NCBI GenBank assembly: GCA_964615845.1
Contig: CAZTRC010000023.1
Location: 1-7,287 of the forward strand
DNA length: 7,287 nucleotides
Origin: CAYRQF01 sp964615845
GTDB taxonomy: Bacteria > Patescibacteriota > Minisyncoccia > Phycocordibacterales > CSBR16-119
Direction: 5' to 3'
Program-made: the position numbers and the translations under genes
Shown here: piece by piece, positions 1 to 6,198 of the stretch
Position numbering within the stretch: the first letter of the stretch is position 1
How the letters are laid out: every line of letters starts with the position of its first letter
Notes under the pieces: generated by a model
Seen by the model: the letters and a program-made list of their open reading frames with translations, nothing else
Told to the model about the DNA's origin: nothing
Database searches by the model: none

Positions 1-2906
1 GGTCTATCGATCCACTCTCCCGAAGAAAGAAGTTGGTCAAAGTCGTTAATATCTTTCAAAAGACTTTTCATGTGATCACTAGTCACCTCGGTCGAATAAA
101 CTGAGTCTTTTTCATCGAGATGCTCGACGAACGCGAGCTTCGACTCCAAAACCCTGGTATTTCCTGCAGTCTTTCGGTCGATCAGATATGAATACATCGC
201 GAGTTGTCGCATCATGTCAGACATTCGGCCTTCGTCTGTTTCTTTTTCGATTTCTGTTTTTTTCTTGAGCCCGCCGGTTTTGAAATCTGTTACTTTTACC
301 ACGCCCTCTTCGATTTGTTCTGCGAGATCTATTTTCCCAGTAATTTCCAAATGCGGAAGCTCAGAATCCCAAACACTAACGCTTTTTTCACTTTCATACA
401 CTTCGCTCAAATTCGGTAACTCTTGTGTTGTCCAATTCAAAACGATTTCTAACGCATCTTTTTTCATCTCTGTGATTTCCCGTTCGGAAAAACCTCGGAG
501 GTCTTCGGCTTTTTCTTCGATCGCTTTTTCTATCGATTTGGCGTCCGCCTTGATTTTCTTTTTCAAAATCTTTTCGAGCGTTCCATGTACCAAGTTTCCG
601 AATTCGAGCGGCATCGATTTAGCTTCCGGAAGTTGCAAGAAATTCCTGAAATACCATTTCCATGGACATTCGAAAAAGTTACTGAGGTGCGTCACGGCCA
701 ATTTACGTTTGTAGTATTCGCCCCGGAGCATTTCGGCGAGCTTGCCGGCAGTAACCGCGTCATACACGCGCTCGCCGGAGCGAACAAATGTTTCAATTCC
801 CGAAGCCATTATAAATTTCTCATTTTCACTTGCAGAAGTTTTCTCGAAAATGTTCGCAGGCAAGTCATTTACGATATGCGAAATTTCAAGAGGTGAACCA
901 TTGTGACCAAAAATCGAATATGAAAGCGTGGCGTGCTTTTTTGCGCGAGTGATCGCCACATAAAGTTCACGCTTTGTTTCTTCTTCGCTTTTCTTGTGCT
1001 CCATCTCTTTTACACGTTCTGGAAGAGTAAATCCGCTCCGGCGACTACCTAGTAGATTCTTTTCGTCGAGATGGCAGATGTATACGTGTTCGAATTCGAG
1101 ACCTTTCGATGCATGAAGCGTCATGACTTTCACGCCGTATTTGGAATCAAAAGTTGCCATCGGGATGTCTGCGTCGTATTCGCGGAGGCGATCAACGAAA
1201 TCCAAAAATTGGCTGAGTGTGACGCGTGGGTTGCGCTCAATCTGTGAAATAGTGAGGTGAAGCATGGTGCGAATAATCTCGACACGGCGAGTGAGTGACT
1301 CATGATCGCTGGCGCTCCCGATCAAAAGCCCTTCTCCTACTTTCTGGATGAGAGTATAGATGTCGCCCTGACTTGAAATCTGTAGCCATAGAGCCATCCG
1401 CTCGGCGAATTCTGCTAGATGATCGTCTTCTTCGTATTCGCTTTCACCTTTTTTAAATTTTAAAAGCTTAGAAAGTGTGAGCTTCCTGGCATCTTGTCCG
1501 ACCAAAAATCGATGCGCGGAAAGAGGCGAAATTCCTGAGATGGAAGAAAGTAAAACCGGCACGATAAGCTCTGGAGATTCGGGGCTCGCCAAAGCCTTTA
1601 GAATACCCAGAAATTCTTCGGCTTCTTTGTCGGCAAAAAACTTCTCTCGTCCGGACGAAGAAACAGGCACACCGAGATCGCCGAGCGTTCGGACAGCACT
1701 TCGCACTTCCCTGTTTTTCGGAACGAGTATTGCGCACTCGTTTGGGTTCAAACCTTTTTCTACGAGCTCTTTTATCTCGAGCCCGGCGCGCAAAATCTCG
1801 TCACGTGGGTACTCGGCTTCGATTAGGCGAAGCGGATGAGCATCTTTGCTTTGCGATAAAAGTCTCGCTTCAGCGATAGAGCTTGAGAGGAGTGCGTCTG
1901 CTGCGTCGAGAATTTGCTGGGTTGAGCGATAATTCTCAACCAAAGTGATGAGACGAACTCCGTCAAACGTTTCCTTGAAATTTTCAAAATAAGAAAGTGA
2001 AGCTCCGCCGAATCCGTAAATTAACTGTCGGTCATCACCGACCACGAACAAATTTGGTTTCTCGATATCTCCCCAGATACGTGAGAGGAATTCATTCTGG
2101 ACACCACTCGAGTCCTGATGCTCGTCGACCAACACATATAAATATTTTTCGCGAATGGTGTCACGGGCATCGTCGGATATTTCTACAAGTCGGACCAGTT
2201 CTTCCAAAACGTCATTGAAGTCCAATAGATTTTTCGTTTTTTTCAATAACTCGTAAAGTGCGTAAAACTTTACCACTTCGCTGGTACGCTCCAGGCCTTC
2301 GATACGCTTTAACGCTTCCTGTTTGAGCTTCCCTTTCGAAGCGCCGCGAGTGGAAATATTTGATTCGTCGTTTTTAATATTTTTTATTTCGTTTTCTATC
2401 TCGAGACCGAAATCATCCGGCGACAGTCTTTCGCGTTTTAAAAGTGAGATGAGAGATTTGATGTCGTGGAAATATAGAGATTTGTTGGCGCGCGTGCGCA
2501 AGTGTTTCCATTCGTGATCAGACAAAATCGCATCAAACAAAAGAGAAGCTTCGGTATCATCGATAAGTGTCGGCTTTTCGACAAAATCGAGCGTCTCGTA
2601 ATATTCCTCGATCATTTTGATCGCAAAAGAGTGAAAGGTCGAGATATGAATACGTGATGACGCCGAACCAATATATGAACGCAGGCGCTCACGCATGGCA
2701 TAAACGCCGGAGTTGGTGAAAGTGAGGCACAAAATCCCGTCCGCTTGGGTATCCGTCTTTTCGAGGATATTGGCAATTCGAAGAGCGAGTATTTGGGTCT
2801 TTCCAGTACCAGGACCCGCCACGACCATGACCGGCCCCTCGATGGTGTCCACCGCCTCTTTTTGGGCTTTGTTTAGGCGTTTGTATTCGGTCTCGAAGCT
2901 ATTCAT
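1..2906 (-). CDS. UvrD/PcrA-like superfamily 1 helicase with C-terminal PD-(D/E)XK nuclease (partial, C-terminus cut)
   Basis: ATP-driven 3'-5' DNA helicase fused to a nuclease; a role in DNA repair or end processing is inferred. The frame is open from the ATG at 2906 to the left edge, giving 968 codons without a stop. Visible helicase motifs: Walker A GPGTGKT (31-37), Ia LTFTN, Ib STFHSF, II DEHQD (261-265), III VGDDRQ ending at Gln294, IV NYRS with Arg327, V TLHASKGLEF (from 596) and VI YVAITRA with Arg654. The nuclease part begins near FFECPWKWYF (Cys747), followed by GNLVHG (His774), GKID (Asp860) and TDFKTGG (Asp874, Lys876), the AddB/Cas4-like H...D...DxK set. Any C-terminal Fe-S cysteine cluster would lie outside the window. 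Oddities: motif III reads YGFGGA where PcrA has YRWRGA, and motif Ia lacks the usual Lys-Ala-Ala. The start is supported by N-terminal alignment to UvrD (LNKAQKEAV) and by a promoter directly upstream. Family call is secure; cellular role is not. Confidence 0.95.
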   Translation of the reverse strand, partial: MNSFETEYKRLNKAQKEAVDTIEGPVMVVAGPGTGKTQILALRIANILEKTDTQADGILCLTFTNSGVYAMRERLRSYIGSASSRIHISTFHSFAIKMIEEYYETLDFVEKPTLIDDTEASLLFDAILSDHEWKHLRTRANKSLYFHDIKSLISLLKRERLSPDDFGLEIENEIKNIKNDESNISTRGASKGKLKQEALKRIEGLERTSEVVKFYALYELLKKTKNLLDFNDVLEELVRLVEISDDARDTIREKYLYVLVDEHQDSSGVQNEFLSRIWGDIEKPNLFVVGDDRQLIYGFGGASLSYFENFKETFDGVRLITLVENYRSTQQILDAADALLSSSIAEARLLSQSKDAHPLRLIEAEYPRDEILRAGLEIKELVEKGLNPNECAILVPKNREVRSAVRTLGDLGVPVSSSGREKFFADKEAEEFLGILKALASPESPELIVPVLLSSISGISPLSAHRFLVGQDARKLTLSKLLKFKKGESEYEEDDHLAEFAERMALWLQISSQGDIYTLIQKVGEGLLIGSASDHESLTRRVEIIRTMLHLTISQIERNPRVTLSQFLDFVDRLREYDADIPMATFDSKYGVKVMTLHASKGLEFEHVYICHLDEKNLLGSRRSGFTLPERVKEMEHKKSEEETKRELYVAITRAKKHATLSYSIFGHNGSPLEISHIVNDLPANIFEKTSASENEKFIMASGIETFVRSGERVYDAVTAGKLAEMLRGEYYKRKLAVTHLSNFFECPWKWYFRNFLQLPEAKSMPLEFGNLVHGTLEKILKKKIKADAKSIEKAIEEKAEDLRGFSEREITEMKKDALEIVLNWTTQELPNLSEVYESEKSVSVWDSELPHLEITGKIDLAEQIEEGVVKVTDFKTGGLKKKTEIEKETDEGRMSDMMRQLAMYSYLIDRKTAGNTRVLESKLAFVEHLDEKDSVYSTEVTSDHMKSLLKDINDFDQLLSSGEWIDR

Positions 2907-2921
2907 GGGCCAATTATAACA
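2904..2921 (-). promoter_or_regulatory. Extended -10 promoter of the helicase gene, apparently leaderless
   Basis: Reading leftward, TGT-TATAAT (hexamer 2918-2913) is followed by six bases, TGGCCC, and then the ATG at 2906-2904. A start site 7 bases after the hexamer would fall on the A of ATG, so the mRNA should have no leader. There is no Shine-Dalgarno sequence, and the -35 position (about 2936-2941, AAAACC) is poor, so the TG extension probably matters. The same layout precedes the sod gene. Confidence 0.7.
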
Positions 2922-2925
2922 TGCC

Positions 2926-2954
2926 TTTACAAGGCGGTTTTAAAAGAATATTAT
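2926..2954 (+). promoter_or_regulatory. Putative rightward sigma70-type promoter
   Basis: TTTACA (2926-2931) and TATTAT (2949-2954) each match the consensus hexamers at 5 of 6 positions and are separated by exactly 17 bases. The predicted start is near 2961, about 15 bases before the ATG at 2976. It lies back to back with the helicase promoter, whose -10 is at 2913-2918, so two polymerases could not easily bind at once. Such matches also arise by chance in AT-rich DNA, so this remains a prediction. Confidence 0.4.
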
Positions 2955-2975
2955 TCAAAAAATCCCAAACCCGCC

Positions 2976-3143
2976 ATGGACAAGCACGATCGAATTGCCT
3001 TCATCACCGAGAGCACTGGCAGAGAGAAAGCGATGCTCATAAAACCTCTGAAGAAATGTTCCATGCGACAGCTGAGCACTGTGATGCGCTTGATCGGCCT
3101 CAGGCTTATCCGTAACGCGAACATACCAAAGGTGCGCCGATAG
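2976..3143 (+). CDS. Possible small basic protein of 55 residues, unknown function (could instead be an RNA)
   Basis: ATG at 2976 to TAG at 3141-3143 encodes 55 residues, beginning MDKHDRIAFITES and ending LIRNANIPKVRR. The product is strongly basic, especially in its second half, with no signal peptide, membrane segment or recognisable domain. Its third codon positions are visibly GC-rich, unlike the AT-rich peptidase gene next to it. A reasonable promoter lies 15 bases upstream of the expected leader, but no Shine-Dalgarno sequence is seen (AAACCCGCC precedes the ATG). It is the only rightward candidate gene in the window and sits between the helicase promoter and the operon terminator. I do not recognise it. 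The opposite strand is also open over much of the same stretch, so coding is not proven; a noncoding RNA or a decayed gene are real alternatives. Confidence 0.3.
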   Translation: MDKHDRIAFITESTGREKAMLIKPLKKCSMRQLSTVMRLIGLRLIRNANIPKVRR

Positions 3144-3168
3144 GTATCAGGCATCCATACGAATCGCA

Positions 3169-3193
3169 AAGAGCCGGCTTCACGCCGGCTCTT
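3169..3193 (-). terminator. Hairpin terminator of the sod-msrB-peptidase operon
   Basis: A perfect 10-base inverted repeat, AAGAGCCGGC / GCCGGCTCTT, encloses a 5-base loop and begins 3 bases after the TAA of the peptidase gene. Leftward, the stem is followed only by a short T-run (CTCTTTGCG). Rightward it is followed by TTGTGTTATTT, so it may also stop transcription from the 2926-2954 promoter. The GC-rich stem is strong but the T-tract is weak in both directions. Confidence 0.65.
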
Positions 3194-3196
3194 GTG

Positions 3197-5149
3197 TTAT
3201 TTCAAAGCCTCCAAAAATGCTTTATTGTTTGGCTTTCGGCCGAGGAAATCAGTCATAAGTTTGATCGGATCTTCGGAATCGCCTTTTTCGAGAATCTTCC
3301 TTCGAAGTTCCATACCGACTTTCTTGTTCATAATTCCCTCTTTTTTGAAGCGAGAAAAAACGTCGTAAGAGTAAACGATGGCCCACATGTAGGCATAATA
3401 TTTGCCAGCATAACCTACTAAATGCCCCCAACCTGCTGGAAACAACGACTTCGGAGAACCATCCACTGGTCTATATTTCTTTTCAAAAGTAAGGCTAAGG
3501 ACCAGCGGATCAACGCCATACTTATCGGTATGCATCTCAAAGTCTTGAAGTGACAAAATAAATGTGTGATATTCCTGGCTTGCCTTCATGAAATCAAGTG
3601 ATTTAATTACCTTATCCAAGAGATTATCCTCGATCTTCTTTCCTGTTTTCCAATGCCTTGAAACTAGTTTTAAATTTTTCTTCTGACGTATCCAGTTTTC
3701 GAATAACTGAGATGGCGTTTCAACGAAATCAAATGTTACGCTCGTACCTGATTGTGAACAAAGGCTCGCCCTTCCAAGAGCGCCATGCATGGCGTGGCCA
3801 AATTCGTGGAACATCGTTTCCAATTCCCTAACAGAGAGAAGTGAGGGATTTTCTTTCGTACCTATTGGAAAGTTACCGACTATGACACTGACGGGCGCTA
3901 GATAATCTTTTCCTCTAAATCCTTTTGATTTTCCAGGCATGAGAGGCCAGCAGGCCATATGAGAGAATTTATTCTTTCGCGGATATAGATCAAAGCCTAT
4001 ATGAGCCACTACGTTACCTTTTTCGATGACATCAAATATTTTTGCATCTCGATGCCACTTCGGCAGCTGTTTATTTTCTTTAAAACTAACAGAGAATAAC
4101 GTGCCGAATATTTCAAACATTTTATTGATAACATGCCAAAGCTCAAAATATTCTTTTACGATATTTGGGTCATAAGAATACAGATCCTGCTGCATCTTAT
4201 GCGCGTAAAAACCGGCATTGAAATATGAAAGTTTTTGTCCGACATGTTTTTGAAGGGCAATATATTCTTTGTCGACGCCTTTTTTCAATTTTTCTATCGT
4301 CGGAATTAGAAAACCTTTGATTGTCGACGAATCTTTGGCGATAAGATCTTTGGCTTCAAAATCTACATAACTTTTGAAACCAAGAAGTTCAGCTTGATTC
4401 TTTCTAAGGATGAGCATCTCTTTCAAAATCTTAATGTTTGCTTTACCACCTTTTTGTGATATTTTATCCGCAAGTTCCTGGCGCTTTGAATCACTTTCAG
4501 CAAATTTCATAAATGGTCCCGATTCCGGATATGCTAAGGTCACAATATACTTTTTAGTTTTTTTGTCAGTCTTTAAATTCGCTATGTATGAATCCGGCAA
4601 ACCTTTCAATTCATCAAGCGAACATAAAATCTGGTCATGATATTCTTCAATGTTTTTAGAGAACGATATGCCGAGAATAGACAGTCTTTTCTTAATTGAT
4701 TTTAATTCCTCCTGTTTTGCTTTTGGCAAATGGAATCCCTGGTCTTCGAAAGAAGTTTTCATGTCTTTCCAAAGTCGGTACTCTGAGGGAGATATTTTCT
4801 CTTTGGTAACATCATAATCAAGAAATGCTTTATAGAGACCTTTGTCGAAAGAAATATCGATGACCTTCTTAGTCAGCTTTTCTTGGTATTCTTTTGAGGC
4901 TTTTCTGACATTTTCATCAGTGCTGACGTACTGAAGAAACGAAAGAGGGCTATCTTCGGAACCATCTTCCCCAGCTTTTTCAATAGCGAAAACAGTATTT
5001 TCGAAATTTCTCTTATTTTGTGGAATATTTTTTACGGCTTTTATATCTTCTTCTATTTTCTTAATCGAACGAGCCGTATATTCCCTGATTTCTTTGGGCG
5101 TAAAATTCACCCACGCGAAATCTTTTTTGGTTTTTGGAATTATTTTCAT
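3197..5149 (-). CDS. M3-family zinc oligopeptidase (Dcp/oligopeptidase A-like)
   Basis: Zinc metallopeptidase of 650 residues that cuts short peptides, probably in the cytoplasm since no signal peptide is seen. The active site reads FHEFGHAMHG with zinc ligands His448 and His452, catalytic Glu449, and the third ligand Glu477 in DFVETPSQ; this spacing is typical of family M3. The C-terminal substrate-binding region GHLVGYAGKYYAYMW (His576 to Trp589) and the closing SEDPIKLMTDFLGRKP are also family-like. Length is close to the roughly 680 residues of E. coli Dcp and OpdA. The ATG at 5149 is preferred over upstream in-frame codons (to 5254) because those would overlap msrB heavily and the N-terminus MKIIPKTKKDFAWVNFTP is a sensible start. 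It follows the msrB stop by one base. Hand-counted lines are 32-37% GC, against about 47-58% in the neighbours, suggesting a different origin. Which M3 subfamily, and whether it is an endopeptidase or dipeptidase, cannot be settled by eye. Confidence 0.95.
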   Translation of the reverse strand: MKIIPKTKKDFAWVNFTPKEIREYTARSIKKIEEDIKAVKNIPQNKRNFENTVFAIEKAGEDGSEDSPLSFLQYVSTDENVRKASKEYQEKLTKKVIDISFDKGLYKAFLDYDVTKEKISPSEYRLWKDMKTSFEDQGFHLPKAKQEELKSIKKRLSILGISFSKNIEEYHDQILCSLDELKGLPDSYIANLKTDKKTKKYIVTLAYPESGPFMKFAESDSKRQELADKISQKGGKANIKILKEMLILRKNQAELLGFKSYVDFEAKDLIAKDSSTIKGFLIPTIEKLKKGVDKEYIALQKHVGQKLSYFNAGFYAHKMQQDLYSYDPNIVKEYFELWHVINKMFEIFGTLFSVSFKENKQLPKWHRDAKIFDVIEKGNVVAHIGFDLYPRKNKFSHMACWPLMPGKSKGFRGKDYLAPVSVIVGNFPIGTKENPSLLSVRELETMFHEFGHAMHGALGRASLCSQSGTSVTFDFVETPSQLFENWIRQKKNLKLVSRHWKTGKKIEDNLLDKVIKSLDFMKASQEYHTFILSLQDFEMHTDKYGVDPLVLSLTFEKKYRPVDGSPKSLFPAGWGHLVGYAGKYYAYMWAIVYSYDVFSRFKKEGIMNKKVGMELRRKILEKGDSEDPIKLMTDFLGRKPNNKAFLEALK

Positions 5150-5157
5150 ATTATTTC
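5147..5157 (-). promoter_or_regulatory. msrB-peptidase stop-start junction
   Basis: Leftward reading GAAATAATATG places the msrB stop TAA one base before the peptidase ATG, exactly as at the sod-msrB junction. The preceding AAAGAAA is at most a very weak ribosome binding site, so coupled reinitiation is likely. It also settles the peptidase start at 5149. Confidence 0.6.
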
Positions 5158-5534
5158 TTTGGATTAAAATCAAGCGAACACGAATTAATACAAAACCGCT
5201 GTCCTGTCGTATCGGCTGGGCCGTCACTAAAGACGTGGCCCAAATGTGCGCCACATTTCTTGCACTGCACTTCGGTTCTGCTCATGCCGTGCGAGTTGTC
5301 TTCGATCAGGTTCACGTGTTCGACATTCTCCGGCTTGTCGAACGATGGCCAACCGGTGCCAGAATCAAATTTCGCATCTGATGAAAACAGATTTTGTCCG
5401 CAGACTTTGCAGACGTACATTCCAGCTTCTTTGTTGTTCAAAAGCTTGCCGGTGAATGCGGTCTCTGTCCCCTTTTTCTGGGTGACAATATATTCTTGTT
5501 TCGATAGCTTATTTCGTCTTTCTTGGAGATCCAT
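5151..5534 (-). CDS. msrB: Peptide methionine-R-sulfoxide reductase
   Basis: Reduces methionine-R-sulfoxide in proteins back to methionine, repairing oxidative damage. The 127-residue product is a stand-alone MsrB domain with both zinc-binding pairs (Cys42/Cys45 and Cys91/Cys94), the substrate-pocket motif SGTGWPSF (58-65), HLGHVF (97-102) and the catalytic cysteine in RFCINS (Cys115). The usual resolving cysteine just before GWPSF is Thr60 here. An extra cysteine, Cys119, lies four residues after the catalytic one and may substitute for it (inference). The ATG is one base after the sod stop, with no clear Shine-Dalgarno sequence, so translation probably depends on coupling to sod. Length is normal for a single-domain MsrB, and no msrA domain is fused. 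Cytoplasmic, as no signal peptide is present. Confidence 0.96.
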   Translation of the reverse strand: MDLQERRNKLSKQEYIVTQKKGTETAFTGKLLNNKEAGMYVCKVCGQNLFSSDAKFDSGTGWPSFDKPENVEHVNLIEDNSHGMSRTEVQCKKCGAHLGHVFSDGPADTTGQRFCINSCSLDFNPKK

Positions 5535-5542
5535 ATTATTTC
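5532..5542 (-). promoter_or_regulatory. sod-msrB stop-start junction
   Basis: Leftward reading GAAATAATATG places the sod stop TAA one base before the msrB ATG. There is no separate ribosome binding site, which suggests termination-reinitiation coupling. The same 11 bases recur at the msrB-peptidase junction. Confidence 0.6.
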
Positions 5543-6129
5543 ACTTCGCTGAATCTTAGAGAGACTTCTTCCCAATTCACCACGCTCCAAAAGGCCGAAA
5601 TGTAGTCAGGGCGTTTGTTTTGGTATTTGAGATAGTACGCGTGTTCCCAGACGTCGAGTCCGAGGATCGGCACACCTTTTACTTCAGCCAAATCCATAAG
5701 TGGGTTATCTTGATTTGGGGTCGAGCAGATTTTCAATCCATCAGAAGTTTTCACAAGCCATGCCCAACCAGATCCGAAACGAGTCTTGGCTGCGTTTTCG
5801 AATTCTTCTTTGAATTTTTCAAAGCTTCCAAATGATTTATTTATTTCTTCAGCAAGCTCTCCCCCTGGCTCTCCCCCTGCATTCGGGCCCATTATTTCCC
5901 AAAAGAAAGAATGGTTCCAATGTCCTCCAGCATTATTTCTAACTACCACAGGATATGTAGAAATATTCTCTAGAATCTCTTCGAGACTTTTTGTATTTTC
6001 AGGAAGAGCTTTGTTTAGATTGTCGACATACGCTTGATGATGTTTTGTATGGTGAATTTCCATCGTCTGCGCGTCGATGTGTGGCTCCAACGCGTCGTAG
6101 CTATATTTTAGTGGTGGAAGTGTAAACAT
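5536..6129 (-). CDS. Fe/Mn-family superoxide dismutase, manganese-type residues
   Basis: Converts superoxide to hydrogen peroxide and oxygen. The 197 residues match the family from end to end, starting FTLPPLKYSYDALEPHID. Metal ligands are His26 (MEIHHTKHH), His73 (GGHWNHSFFW), Asp159 and His163 (DVWEHAYYL), and the gateway Tyr34 is present. Gly69 and Gln140 (PNQDNPL) match the manganese enzymes, since iron enzymes carry a Gln near position 69 and Ala at the second site; metal use is therefore predicted to be Mn or cambialistic, not proven. No signal peptide, so cytoplasmic. It is the first gene of the operon with msrB and the M3 peptidase. The start at 6129 is fixed by family alignment and by a promoter ending six bases upstream. 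A 12-base in-frame near-duplication produces GGEPGGE around residues 85-91. Confidence 0.97.
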   Translation of the reverse strand: MFTLPPLKYSYDALEPHIDAQTMEIHHTKHHQAYVDNLNKALPENTKSLEEILENISTYPVVVRNNAGGHWNHSFFWEIMGPNAGGEPGGELAEEINKSFGSFEKFKEEFENAAKTRFGSGWAWLVKTSDGLKICSTPNQDNPLMDLAEVKGVPILGLDVWEHAYYLKYQNKRPDYISAFWSVVNWEEVSLRFSEVK

Positions 6130-6144
6130 AAGCTCATTATATCA
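6127..6144 (-). promoter_or_regulatory. Extended -10 promoter of the sod-msrB-peptidase operon, apparently leaderless
   Basis: Reading leftward, TGA-TATAAT (hexamer 6141-6136) is followed by six bases, GAGCTT, and then the ATG at 6129-6127. The predicted start site falls at the ATG itself, so the mRNA would lack a leader. The -35 position falls within the T-tract of the upstream terminator (for example TGTTTT with an 18-base spacer) and is weak. The layout is identical to that before the helicase gene. Confidence 0.7.
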
Positions 6145-6154
6145 GAATCCCCCC

Positions 6155-6191
6155 AAAGAAAAACAGGCGCGGATAGCGCCTGTTTTTCTTT
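6155..6191 (-). terminator. Strong hairpin terminator after the repeat-protein gene
   Basis: A perfect 16-base inverted repeat (arms 6155-6170 and 6176-6191) with a 5-base loop starts 7 bases after the TAG at 6199. Reading leftward, the GC core ACAGGCGC / GCGCCTGT is followed by TTTTCTTT, a classic intrinsic terminator. The A-tract on the other side makes it symmetrical, so it could work in both directions, although no rightward gene leads into it. Its T-tract occupies the -35 region of the sod promoter. Confidence 0.88.
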
Positions 6192-6198
6192 ATTATTC

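Larger units (their letters stand above)
2907..3196. other. 290-base intergenic region between the peptidase and helicase genes
   Basis: This gap holds the leaderless helicase promoter (2913-2921), a divergent rightward promoter candidate (2926-2954), the 55-codon ORF (2976-3143) and the operon terminator hairpin (3169-3193). Small inverted repeats such as ATACC/GGTAT (from about 3123 and 3143) and an 8-base direct repeat GAGCACTG are present, but I could not assemble them into a known RNA fold. The line 3061-3120 is 58% GC, much higher than the peptidase gene. No tRNA or known RNA family was recognised. Confidence 0.6.

Noticed and set aside
204..896. Overlapping rightward ORFs opposite the nuclease domain
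   Set aside because: They are antisense to a stretch with clear PD-(D/E)XK nuclease motifs and show no protein-like features of their own.
1468..1839. ORFs in other frames within the helicase gene
   Set aside because: The helicase frame runs through without a break, with motifs on both sides; these are shadows.
3011..3085. GAGCACTG repeated twice and short palindromes in the gap as a regulator site or CRISPR-like repeat
   Set aside because: Only two copies of 8 bases, irregular context and no further spaced copies; this is within chance expectation.
2921..3115. 64-codon rightward ORF starting at 2921
   Set aside because: Its ATG lies upstream of the predicted rightward start site and overlaps the divergent promoters; its sequence looks like a frame shadow.
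2951..3169. 72-codon leftward ORF in the intergenic gap
   Set aside because: It needs a TTG start inside the terminator stem, has no promoter or ribosome site, and is the complement of the better supported rightward ORF; composition alone can keep both strands open.
5150..5254. Longer N-terminus for the M3 peptidase starting at 5254
   Set aside because: The added 35 residues read msrB coding sequence in another frame and do not resemble M3 proteins; the ATG at 5149 sits at a stop-start junction identical to the sod-msrB one.
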